Shown here: in pieces, positions 1 to 4,625 of the stretch
How positions within the stretch are numbered: the stretch's first letter is position 1
Layout: each line of letters starts with the position of its first letter
Origin: Anaerolineae bacterium
GTDB lineage: Bacteria > Chloroflexota > Anaerolineae > JAFGEY01
NCBI GenBank assembly: GCA_016929205.1
Contig: JAFGJF010000405.1
Span: 1-5,648, forward strand
Length of the DNA stretch: 5,648 bases
Reading direction: 5' to 3'
Translations under genes and position numbers: made by a program
The notes under the pieces: model-generated
The model's input: only the letters and a program-made list of their open reading frames with translations
Databases searched by the model: none
What the model was told of the DNA's origin: nothing

Positions 1-788
1 CAAGACAGCGCCTCGCCCTGTAAATAGCCGGTAAACACGGCCGGCGTGGCGTCAAAAAGTGCCTCCAATTCCGGGCGTGCCGGCCCATCGCCGACGATGG
101 CCAACTGAACCTGAGGGATCGCGTCGAGCAGGGGGCGCAGCCAGTCGACGCGCTTTTCGGGGGCCAGCCGCCCGGCGAACAACAGGAGTGGCGCGTCAGG
201 GTGCCCGCCGCTCAGGCGATGCCGCCATACGCTGTCGCGGTGATTGGGATTGAACCGCTCCGTGTCGACGCCTCGTCCCCAGAGGCGCACGCGTTCAAAT
301 CGATGAGCGACAAGTTCATCCTTGGTAAACCGCGAAGGGCACAGGTTCAGGTCAGCCTGGTTGTGGATCCAGCGAAAATAGGCCCACAATGGTTCGCGCA
401 AAAAGGGCGCGCCATAACGTTTGGCATAACCGGGAATGTCGGTATGATACGAAGCGACGATGGGCAAATCCAGCTCGCGCGCGTGGCGTAATCCGACCAA
501 TCCCAGCAGTGCAGGGTTGACGACGTGGATCAGATCGGGGCGAAAGGCCTGAAGCTGTCGTTTGACGTTGACCAGCGGTGGGACCAATCGCAAATCGGGG
601 TACAAGGGAAAGGTAAAACAGGGCAGGCCGACGATCGGCGTCCCGGCATAGGTTGCGGGCTCGCCCTTGGGAGCAAACATCACACTGTCGTGGCCGGTTT
701 GGGCAAGGTGATCGAGCAGATAACAGAGCGTATTGGTGACGCCGTCCCACTTGGGCAAAAAAGACTCGGCAAAAATGGCGATCCGCAA
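1..788 (-). CDS. SQD2/SqdX-like family 4 glycosyltransferase (C-terminus cut by window edge)
   Basis: 262 residues are visible. The GT-B N-terminal domain opens with [20 protein letters not shown], and [13 protein letters not shown] lies near residues 113-125. [14 protein letters not shown] (about 168-181), GRLAPEK (205-211) and VGDGP (231-235) belong to the C-terminal nucleotide-sugar domain. The combination (NTL loop, SYHT, RGVDT.RF.P, GRLA.EK, FTGYL.GE.LS) is typical of SQD2/SqdX and related lipid glycosyltransferases, which place sulfoquinovose or another sugar on diacylglycerol at the membrane. The E-x7-E motif would lie beyond the edge. The start is TTG at 788: an AAAGGA site sits at 801-796, 7 bases upstream, and an in-frame TGA lies immediately before it (804-802), so no longer start is possible. 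A minus-facing repeat array and -10 precede it. Family is secure; substrate is not: sulfolipid, glucosyl- or mannosyl-lipid synthesis are all possible, and no sqdB is visible. Confidence 0.9.
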   Translation of the reverse strand, partial: MRIAIFAESFLPKWDGVTNTLCYLLDHLAQTGHDSVMFAPKGEPATYAGTPIVGLPCFTFPLYPDLRLVPPLVNVKRQLQAFRPDLIHVVNPALLGLVGLRHARELDLPIVASYHTDIPGYAKRYGAPFLREPLWAYFRWIHNQADLNLCPSRFTKDELVAHRFERVRLWGRGVDTERFNPNHRDSVWRHRLSGGHPDAPLLLFAGRLAPEKRVDWLRPLLDAIPQVQLAIVGDGPARPELEALFDATPAVFTGYLQGEALS

Positions 789-837
789 GGCGTTGTCCTT
801 TCAAGACTCATAGAAATCAGGAATCTCATTTCGAGCC

Positions 838-848
838 AGCATATCATA
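838..848 (-). promoter_or_regulatory. -10 region of the GT4 gene promoter
   Basis: On the minus strand this reads TATGATATGCT. Its last six bases (843-838, TATGCT) lie exactly 10 bases after the last repeat hexamer of the array at 854-903. No TTGACA-like -35 is present at the usual distance; the repeats occupy that place, as in activator-dependent Pho promoters. Transcription would begin near 831, giving a leader of about 43 bases before the TTG start. Confidence 0.6.
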
Positions 849-853
849 CGCGT

Positions 854-903
854 GTTAACTGCACATTAAGCTCAAGTTAACCAACAGTTAAAGTTTGACT
901 AAC
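854..903 (-). promoter_or_regulatory. putative Pho box array A: five TTAA hexamers at 11-bp period
   Basis: TTAA cores begin at 855, 866, 877 and 888, with a degenerate fifth (CTAA) at 899, all exactly 11 bases apart. Read on the minus strand toward the glycosyltransferase the hexamers are GTTAGT, TTTAAC, GTTAAC, CTTAAT, GTTAAC. The period and core match the direct-repeat sites of PhoB-family regulators, and a PhoB-type gene lies in this window. The assignment to PhoB is inference; the periodicity is directly visible. Confidence 0.8.
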
Positions 904-943
904 GAATTGTCAATGACGACGATGTTGTCCCTGCGAATGTGCG

Positions 944-982
944 GTTAACGGAGCGTTAATGTGACCATAACATGTCGTTAAC
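944..982 (+). promoter_or_regulatory. putative Pho box array B: four TTAA hexamers at 11-bp period
   Basis: The hexamers GTTAAC (944), GTTAAT (955), CATAAC (966) and GTTAAC (977) are spaced exactly 11 bases apart; the third is degenerate. The last one ends 10 bases before TATGCT (993-998). The array faces the HNH endonuclease and GT2 genes. Confidence 0.8.
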
Positions 983-987
983 CTGAC

Positions 988-998
988 TATGATATGCT
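988..998 (+). promoter_or_regulatory. -10 region of the HNH/GT2 operon promoter
   Basis: The sequence TATGATATGCT is identical to the -10 region of the divergent glycosyltransferase promoter. TATGCT at 993-998 sits 10 bases after the last repeat. Transcription would start near 1005, about 26 bases before the ATG at 1031. An upstream in-frame ATG at 989 falls inside this promoter, which argues against it as a start. Confidence 0.6.
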
Positions 999-1030
999 TG
1001 GTCCAAAATCTGCAGATGGAGACGAGGGAA

Positions 1031-1561
1031 ATGCACCAGGTTTTGCTGCTCAACATGGGATATGAACCACTCCGCATTATCGGCTGGCGGCGCGCCCTTG
1101 GATTGATCTTGCGCGAGCGCGTTGACCCGGCCAGTGCAGACGGGGTGACCATTCAGGGGGTTTCGACTGCGTTGCATATCCCATATGTGCTTCGACTCAA
1201 GTACTATGTCAACGTGCCTGCCTCCGATGCGCAATGGACCCGCCGTGGGGTGCTGTGTCGAGATCGATACACTTGCATTTATTGCGGCGTCCAACCGGGC
1301 GAGCGGCACTATGGAACAGTGCTCACCCGGCGCGATATGACCGTCGACCACATTTTGCCGCTCAGCCGGGGTGGCAAGAGCACGTGGGTCAACACGGCCT
1401 GTGCTTGCCGCGCCTGCAATCAGTACAAGGCTAACTGCACGCCAGCAGAGGTCCGGCTCTGCCTGCGTTGGATGCCCGAAGCGCCGCGAATGACCTTTTG
1501 GGAGTTGTCCGGCGACGTCCCTGCGGTCTGGAAAACCTATCTGGAGACCGGGAGCATTTGA
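1031..1561 (+). CDS. HNH endonuclease family protein
   Basis: The 176-residue protein begins with the typical N-terminus of small bacterial HNH proteins (VLLLNMGYEPLRIIGWRRAL). It carries a zinc-binding C-x2-C pair (Cys82, Cys85), the core D106-H107 in TVDHILPLSRGG, N121, and a second C-x2-C pair (Cys126, Cys129) followed by N130, so the third HNH position is Asn, as is common. Such proteins cut DNA using one divalent metal; the biological target is unknown. No signal peptide is visible, so it should be cytoplasmic. The ATG at 1031 is preferred over in-frame ATGs at 989 and 1016 because family homology begins there and GGAG lies 9 bases upstream (1018-1021). The TGA overlaps the next ATG by one base, so it is translationally linked to the GT2. 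The upstream repeat array suggests phosphate control. Confidence 0.88.
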   Translation: MHQVLLLNMGYEPLRIIGWRRALGLILRERVDPASADGVTIQGVSTALHIPYVLRLKYYVNVPASDAQWTRRGVLCRDRYTCIYCGVQPGERHYGTVLTRRDMTVDHILPLSRGGKSTWVNTACACRACNQYKANCTPAEVRLCLRWMPEAPRMTFWELSGDVPAVWKTYLETGSI

Positions 1562-2277
1562 TGAGCCCTGTGCTTGCCGATGTCACCGTCGTTCTACCGA
1601 CCAAGAACGAAGCACACAACATTGTGCTTTTCCTCCAATCGCTGCCTGTGGACATCGCACTGGTCGTCGTCGACGCCAGCGAGGATGATACCGTTGCCTT
1701 GATCGCCGAACACCGCCCGCGGCACACCCGGATCATCCATAGTCCGGCTCGGATCGCCGAAGCGCGGCAGATCGGTGCAACGTCAGCGCAGACTGAATGG
1801 GTGCTGTTCACCGACGCCGATATCACCTTTGCGCCCGATTATTTTGAGTATTTGCAGGGGTTTGGTGGCGATTGCGACGTGATTTATGGCACCAAACGAT
1901 CCCGTGATGGGTATGCGTGTTATTACCGGTGGTTCAGCCGGGGACAGGGTCTGGCGCACCGGCTGGGCATCCCGGCAGCTTCTGGGTCAAATCTGCTCAT
2001 CCGGCGCGAGGTTTTGTTGGCCTGCGGCGGCTTTGATCTGCGCCTGATGGTCAACGAGGATTCCGAGATTGCCTGGCGGATCAAGCGGCAGGGATACCGT
2101 GTCTGTTTTGCACCCGAACTGATCGTCTATGAACGCGACCACCGCCGTCTGCGCCGGGGCGCGGCGCGCAAGACGCTGCATTCGCTGGCGCGCTGTCTGC
2201 TGTTGTATCTCAATCTGATGCCCGATCGCTGGCGCAGTGCTGATTGGGGGTATTGGTCAAAGATCGAAAAAACGTGA
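1561..2277 (+). CDS. family 2 glycosyltransferase
   Basis: A GT-A fold enzyme of 238 residues that transfers a sugar from a nucleotide-sugar donor to an unidentified acceptor, probably at the cytoplasmic face of the membrane. Visible motifs are VVLPTKNEAHNI (10-21), VVVDASEDDT (35-44), the metal-binding DAD (85-87), SGSNLLIRRE (141-150), and NEDSEIAWRIKRQGY with the catalytic-base region ED (166-167). An HRRLRRG segment follows, in the place of the QxxRW-like C-terminal motif. There is no clear transmembrane helix. The ATG at 1561 overlaps the HNH stop (TGATG) and has GGAG at 1551-1554, six bases upstream. Reading upstream in frame gives a longer ORF, but it runs through the HNH gene and lacks family similarity. 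The last 21 bases overlap the convergent metallophosphoesterase gene. Acceptor and sugar cannot be told; a glycolipid or surface-polysaccharide role is plausible. Confidence 0.9.
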   Translation: MSPVLADVTVVLPTKNEAHNIVLFLQSLPVDIALVVVDASEDDTVALIAEHRPRHTRIIHSPARIAEARQIGATSAQTEWVLFTDADITFAPDYFEYLQGFGGDCDVIYGTKRSRDGYACYYRWFSRGQGLAHRLGIPAASGSNLLIRREVLLACGGFDLRLMVNEDSEIAWRIKRQGYRVCFAPELIVYERDHRRLRRGAARKTLHSLARCLLLYLNLMPDRWRSADWGYWSKIEKT

Positions 2278-3207
2278 CAATTGCCTGGGGGGCATAACCA
2301 GCTCGCGTCGCACCTGACCCCTTGTGATCGTCCATCGAACCTGGGCGATAGCTCCATTTTCGATTTCCAATCCCGTAACCTGGTTCGGCTGCACACAACT
2401 GCCGGTATTAAAATAGGGCGTCATCCCATACAAAGCACTCGTCGGGTGGTGGGTATGCCCGCAGATGATCATTTGTCGCTGCCTGTGCGCCCAACCGATC
2501 AAGCGCTGCTCGATGCGCATTTTGCTTCTTTGCACGCGGTCGATGATGCATTTTTCGATCGGGTGTCGCTGGCTCAGATCCTCCGCCCAGGTGATACCTT
2601 GAGCTAATCCCAGGCGGAGCATCTGTCTCCAGATGTTGCGCACCGTAAAGCGGCTGACCCAGGCAAAACGATCATTGTGCGGATCGGCCTGGTGGCCGTG
2701 AAAGACGAGAATGCGCTGCCCGCTTTTGGCGTGGGTCAAACACAAGCTCTCGCGGACGAAAAGGCCGTCTTTGTCCATCTGCCGGATATGGCTGTCCCGC
2801 ATATCGTGGTTGCCCAGCAGCAGGTAGAGCCGACCTGCCTGATCAAAGCGGTGCAAGCGGTCGAACGTGGGCACGTGGGCGCGATGCACCAGGTCAAAGT
2901 GGCGGTTTTGCCACAACTCATCCCCATCTCCTACCTCGACATAGGTGAAGCCCTGTTCTGCATAACGTGCGAGCGCGTGCAAGAACAACGTCTCGTTGGG
3001 AGCAAATACATCTGTACGTCCCTTGTCCCCTCGGTGGCAATCGCTGAAAAAGACAAAACGGCTTGTATCATCAAATTCAACCATATGGGCCGCGTCGCGC
3101 ATTCGCGCGAGGCGACGATCGGTTACGGCCTGCCACCTGTCGCCGAGATCGACCTCGTGCGGGTGCGGCCACGTCTGAAAAACTAAGTCCTGGCTGACGA
3201 TGCTCAT
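2257..3207 (-). CDS. calcineurin-like metallophosphoesterase
   Basis: This 316-residue protein shows the full dinuclear-metal phosphoesterase signature in order: SDCHRGD (55-61, D-x-H), GDGDE (93-97), GNHD (132-135), FHGHQAD (169-175) and GHTHHP (250-255), followed by the NTGSCVQP strand. It should hydrolyse a phosphomonoester or phosphodiester. The layout recalls LpxH-like UDP-diacylglucosamine hydrolases, but the sequence alone does not fix the substrate. There is no signal peptide or membrane helix, so it is probably cytoplasmic. The ATG at 3207 has AAGGA at 3219-3215, seven bases upstream. Its promoter carries a four-copy TTAA array, which makes it a likely phosphate-starvation gene. The 3' end overlaps the GT2 gene tail-to-tail by 21 bases. 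Confidence 0.9.
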   Translation of the reverse strand: MSIVSQDLVFQTWPHPHEVDLGDRWQAVTDRRLARMRDAAHMVEFDDTSRFVFFSDCHRGDKGRTDVFAPNETLFLHALARYAEQGFTYVEVGDGDELWQNRHFDLVHRAHVPTFDRLHRFDQAGRLYLLLGNHDMRDSHIRQMDKDGLFVRESLCLTHAKSGQRILVFHGHQADPHNDRFAWVSRFTVRNIWRQMLRLGLAQGITWAEDLSQRHPIEKCIIDRVQRSKMRIEQRLIGWAHRQRQMIICGHTHHPTSALYGMTPYFNTGSCVQPNQVTGLEIENGAIAQVRWTITRGQVRRELVMPPRQLSRFFDL

Positions 3208-3250
3208 TTTTACATCCTTGTCGATTGTAATGGAGGTTTATGTCGGCATC

Positions 3251-3256
3251 ACTATA
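3251..3256 (-). promoter_or_regulatory. -10 of the metallophosphoesterase promoter
   Basis: TATAGT on the minus strand begins exactly 10 bases after the last repeat hexamer (3272-3267). No standard -35 is present. Transcription would start near 3244, about 37 bases before the ATG. Confidence 0.6.
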
Positions 3257-3266
3257 CCAGAACGAT

Positions 3267-3305
3267 GTTAAGCGGTGATTAGTACGCGTTTAACATTTGG
3301 TTAAG
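3267..3305 (-). promoter_or_regulatory. putative Pho box array C: four TTAA hexamers at 11-bp period
   Basis: TTAA cores start at 3268, 3290 and 3301, with a degenerate TTAG at 3279, all in 11-base register. Read toward the metallophosphoesterase they are CTTAAC, GTTAAA, ACTAAT, CTTAAC. Confidence 0.8.
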
Positions 3306-3343
3306 GTTGCAGGGTCGCGTGCCTGTAGATTTTGAGGCTAAAC

Positions 3344-3382
3344 CTTAACTGTTTGTTAACAATTAGTTAAACAAAGGTTAAC
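3344..3382 (+). promoter_or_regulatory. putative Pho box array D: four TTAA hexamers at 11-bp period
   Basis: The hexamers CTTAAC (3344), GTTAAC (3355), GTTAAA (3366) and GTTAAC (3377) form the most regular of the five arrays, with all four cores perfect TTAA. It faces surE and ends 10 bases before GATAAT. Confidence 0.82.
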
Positions 3383-3392
3383 GCAAGTGAGA

Positions 3393-3398
3393 GATAAT
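3393..3398 (+). promoter_or_regulatory. -10 of the surE promoter
   Basis: GATAAT lies exactly 10 bases downstream of array D. Transcription would start near 3405, leaving a leader of about 95 bases, much longer than the other leaders here. This promoter may also serve phoB and phoR by read-through. Confidence 0.6.
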
Positions 3399-3409
3399 GT
3401 GGGTGTTTT

Positions 3410-3423
3410 CATAATGTATTATG
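3410..3423. repeat. 14-base perfect inverted repeat in the surE leader
   Basis: CATAAT and ATTATG flank a GT pair. It lies just past the expected surE transcription start. GTTTTC (3405-3410) and GAAAAC (3432-3437) can also pair around it, so it could be an operator half-site pair or a small 5' hairpin. Function unknown. Confidence 0.45.
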
Positions 3424-3455
3424 CTGTGCCTGAAAACCACGGAAGAGCTGCCTGA

Positions 3456-3474
3456 CACCGATTTTTGCACGGTG
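3456..3474 (+). other. small hairpin in the surE leader
   Basis: CACCG (3456-3460) and CGGTG (3470-3474) can form a 5-bp stem around a T-rich 9-base loop, ending 10 bases before the AAAGGAG ribosome-binding site. It could be chance. Confidence 0.25.
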
Positions 3475-3499
3475 AGAGAAACATAAAGGAGAAATCGAG

Positions 3500-4378
3500 A
3501 TGGACATTCCACTCATTTTGGTAACCAACGACGATGGAATCGAGTCGGATGGGTTGTGGGCTGTTGCTGAAGCGCTGCTGCCGATTGGAGAACTACTGGT
3601 CGTTGCACCGGACCGGCAGTGGTCGGGTGGTGGTCGGTCGATGCCGTCCATGGTGACCGGGGAGATCAGAGCTTACGTGCGCGAGATCGAGGGACAGCGC
3701 GTGCTCGGTTACGCGGTCGATGCCAGCCCGGCGCTGGCCGTACAGCATGGCGTTTTGGAGTTGGCCCCGCGAATGCCTTCGCTGGTCGTGTCGGGCGTCA
3801 ATTACGGCTACAACCTGGGCAATGAAGTGACCATTTCGGGCACGGTCGGTGCAGCGCTAGAGGGCGCGGCTTTTGGCATACCGTCTATAGCTGTCTCGCT
3901 CGAAATGGATCCGCACTATCACCTGCTTGGGGACGCGCGTGCTAACTATGCCGCGGCCAAATCACTTGTCCAGCACTTTGCCTTGCATTTGCTCTCCTAT
4001 CCGTTGCCTTACGACGTAGATGTACTCAACATCAATCTACCAGTAGACGCCACACCCGACACGCCTTGGCGGTTGACTCGTCTGGCGCATCGACGCTATT
4101 TCTATCCTCAAGCACCCAATCGTGCCGGAGGAGAGGGCCGGCCGGGATACAGATTGTTGGCGGATCCAATGCAGACGCGTACGGATTCAGACATCTGGGG
4201 CGTGCAAGTCGATCGCGTGGTTTCGGTCACACCACTGTCGCTCGATCTGACCGCACGCACTGATCTGCGCCGGATGGGTGACGAGATCCGAGCGGGGATT
4301 GCAGAAGGCCGGGATCGGCTGGAAGCATTGTCGACGATCTTGGCCGATCCAATGACCACAACCGCACGGGTTAACTGA
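3500..4378 (+). CDS. surE: SurE-type 5'-/3'-nucleotidase
   Basis: SurE enzymes are metal-dependent phosphatases that remove phosphate from nucleoside monophosphates and sometimes short polyphosphate. The 292-residue protein has the SurE N-terminus ILVTNDDGIESDGL (metal ligands Asp11, Asp12), VVAPDRQWSGGGRS with Ser42 as expected metal ligand, and SGVNYGYNLGNEVTISGTVG with Asn101 as the fourth ligand, then GAALEGAAFGIPSIAVS. The usual VDGTPADC segment reads VDASPALAV, a mild divergence. At 292 residues it is longer than the roughly 250 common in the family; the extra length is in the C-terminal half. The ATG at 3500 has AAAGGAG at 3485-3491, eight bases upstream. It is preceded by array D and its own -10. 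In a Pho context it would recycle nucleotide phosphate. The nearest downstream gene on the same strand is phoB, 247 bases away. Confidence 0.93.
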   Translation: MDIPLILVTNDDGIESDGLWAVAEALLPIGELLVVAPDRQWSGGGRSMPSMVTGEIRAYVREIEGQRVLGYAVDASPALAVQHGVLELAPRMPSLVVSGVNYGYNLGNEVTISGTVGAALEGAAFGIPSIAVSLEMDPHYHLLGDARANYAAAKSLVQHFALHLLSYPLPYDVDVLNINLPVDATPDTPWRLTRLAHRRYFYPQAPNRAGGEGRPGYRLLADPMQTRTDSDIWGVQVDRVVSVTPLSLDLTARTDLRRMGDEIRAGIAEGRDRLEALSTILADPMTTTARVN

Positions 4379-4409
4379 GGCTGATTCTCATAAGGTCATC
4401 TTGAGATGA

Positions 4410-4507
4410 AACAGACACGGGGTGGTGTCTGCCGGTCGCCATCACGGTTCAGATCCACCCCGCGCCTCAAAAGGAGGAAAGAAAATGTCGATGAGAGTTT
4501 GTCGACT
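4410..4507 (-). ncRNA. candidate Pho-controlled small or antisense RNA
   Basis: Predicted only from promoter geometry: array E read on the minus strand is followed after exactly 10 bases by TATATT (4518-4513), giving a start near 4506. The transcript would be complementary to the AGGAGG site and would contain a CU-rich TTTCCTCCTTTT stretch (anti-Shine-Dalgarno-like) near 4482-4471. It would then form the GGGGTGG/CCACCCC structure and a GCAGACAC/GTGTCTGT stem followed by TTTC near 4410. The 3' end is uncertain; it may run into surE antisense. Two tiny minus ORFs (4458-4396 from GTG, 4442-4371 from ATG) exist but have weak support. Confidence 0.3.
4412..4461 (+). other. pair of mutually exclusive hairpins (attenuator-like)
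   Basis: Hairpin 1 pairs CAGACAC (4412-4418) with GTGTCTG (4425-4431) around a 6-base loop. Hairpin 2 pairs GGGGTGG (4419-4425) with CCACCCC (4455-4461), TCTG (4428-4431) with CAGA (4450-4453), and CCG (4432-4434) with CGG (4445-4447). The two share 4419-4431 and cannot coexist. They lie just upstream of the strong AGGAGG site at 4472-4477. No U-tract follows on the plus strand. On the minus strand hairpin 1 is followed by TTTC, a weak terminator at best. I do not recognise a known riboswitch. Confidence 0.45.
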
Positions 4508-4544
4508 ATTCCAATATAGCACGTCTGATTTAACGACTGATTAA
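4485..4544 (+). CDS. possible 19-residue leader peptide upstream of phoB
   Basis: The ATG is preceded by AGGAGG (4472-4477) at a spacing of 7, in an A-rich context, the best ribosome-binding site in the window. The ORF is MSMRVCRLFQ then YSTSDLTTD, ending TAA inside the second repeat of array E. It resembles no family I know and has no membrane segment. It may be a leader peptide coupled to the hairpins just upstream, or a decayed or chance ORF after a real entry site. It ends 81 bases before phoB in the same intergenic RNA. Confidence 0.35.
   Translation: MSMRVCRLFQYSTSDLTTD
4513..4518 (-). promoter_or_regulatory. -10 of a minus-strand promoter upstream of phoB
   Basis: TATATT on the minus strand lies exactly 10 bases past the last hexamer (4534-4529) of array E. 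This is the same distance as in the other four promoters and among the best -10 matches of the five. Confidence 0.5.
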
Positions 4545-4567
4545 GGGTTCGTTAAGGTTTTGTTAAT
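4529..4567 (-). promoter_or_regulatory. putative Pho box array E: four TTAA hexamers at 11-bp period
   Basis: TTAA cores start at 4530, 4541, 4552 and 4563. On the minus strand the hexamers read ATTAAC, CTTAAC, CTTAAT, GTTAAA, which fits the (G/C)TTAA(C/T) consensus better than the plus reading (TTTAAC, ATTAAG, GTTAAG, GTTAAT). On the plus strand the base 10 positions downstream begins CCAATC, not a -10. Thus it points away from phoB. Bound regulator could also repress or autoregulate phoB. Confidence 0.75.
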
Positions 4568-4625
4568 GATCGTGATGCCAATCGCAAAAGAGCAACCCGC
4601 GGTGGGGCCAATGAAGGGGCAAACG

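Larger units (their letters stand above)
789..1030. other. divergent intergenic control region between GT4 and the HNH/GT2 operon
   Basis: This 242-base non-coding stretch holds two back-to-back promoters. A five-copy array (854-903) faces left to the glycosyltransferase and a four-copy array (944-982) faces right to the HNH gene. Between them (904-943) I see no further motif. Both promoters end in the identical 11-mer TATGATATGCT, at 848-838 on the minus strand and 988-998 on the plus strand. Confidence 0.85.
3208..3499. other. divergent intergenic control region between metallophosphoesterase and surE
   Basis: This 292-base region has the same plan as 789-1030: array C (3267-3305) faces left and array D (3344-3382) faces right. 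The two arrays lie in the same 11-base register (first cores at 3268 and 3345, 77 bases apart). The 38 bases between them hold no recognisable repeat. The surE leader to the right (about 3405-3499) contains small inverted repeats. Confidence 0.85.
4379..4625. other. surE-phoB intergenic region with RNA structures, a small ORF and a repeat array
   Basis: These 247 bases are not a plain spacer. From left to right they hold an inverted repeat (TCATCT/AGATGA, 4396-4409), two competing hairpins (4412-4461), a near-perfect orphan ribosome-binding site with a 19-codon ORF (4485-4544), a minus-facing -10 (4518-4513) with array E (4529-4567), and finally the phoB ribosome-binding site AAGGGG (4614-4619). 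No convincing plus-strand promoter for phoB is visible. Confidence 0.75.

Noticed and set aside
352..804. 150-codon minus-strand ORF starting with ATG
   Set aside because: It is a shadow of the real glycosyltransferase frame, which starts at TTG 788 and shows continuous family motifs to the window edge.
854..982. CRISPR-like short repeats
   Set aside because: Units are hexamers at 11-base period without 25-35 base repeats or unique spacers; they fit regulator binding sites.
2677..3186. 169-codon plus-strand ORF
   Set aside because: It is antisense to the metallophosphoesterase, which carries all catalytic motifs on the minus strand.
2257..3207. Assignment of the metallophosphoesterase as LpxH
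   Set aside because: Motif order is similar, but there are no lipid A genes nearby and the probable host phylum generally lacks lipid A; only the superfamily is supported.
4371..4458. Two minus-strand mini-ORFs of 20 and 23 codons
   Set aside because: One uses GTG with a modest GAGG site and the other has almost no ribosome-binding site; neither shows a recognisable motif, so they are mentioned only within the candidate small RNA.
4412..4461. tRNA or intrinsic terminator
   Set aside because: GGTTCAGATCC resembles a T-loop but the flanking arms do not pair as a cloverleaf; no U-tract follows the stems on the plus strand.
4560..4625. N-terminal extension of the response regulator from ATG 4560
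   Set aside because: It would begin inside the last repeat of array E, lacks a ribosome-binding site, and receiver-domain similarity begins at 4626.
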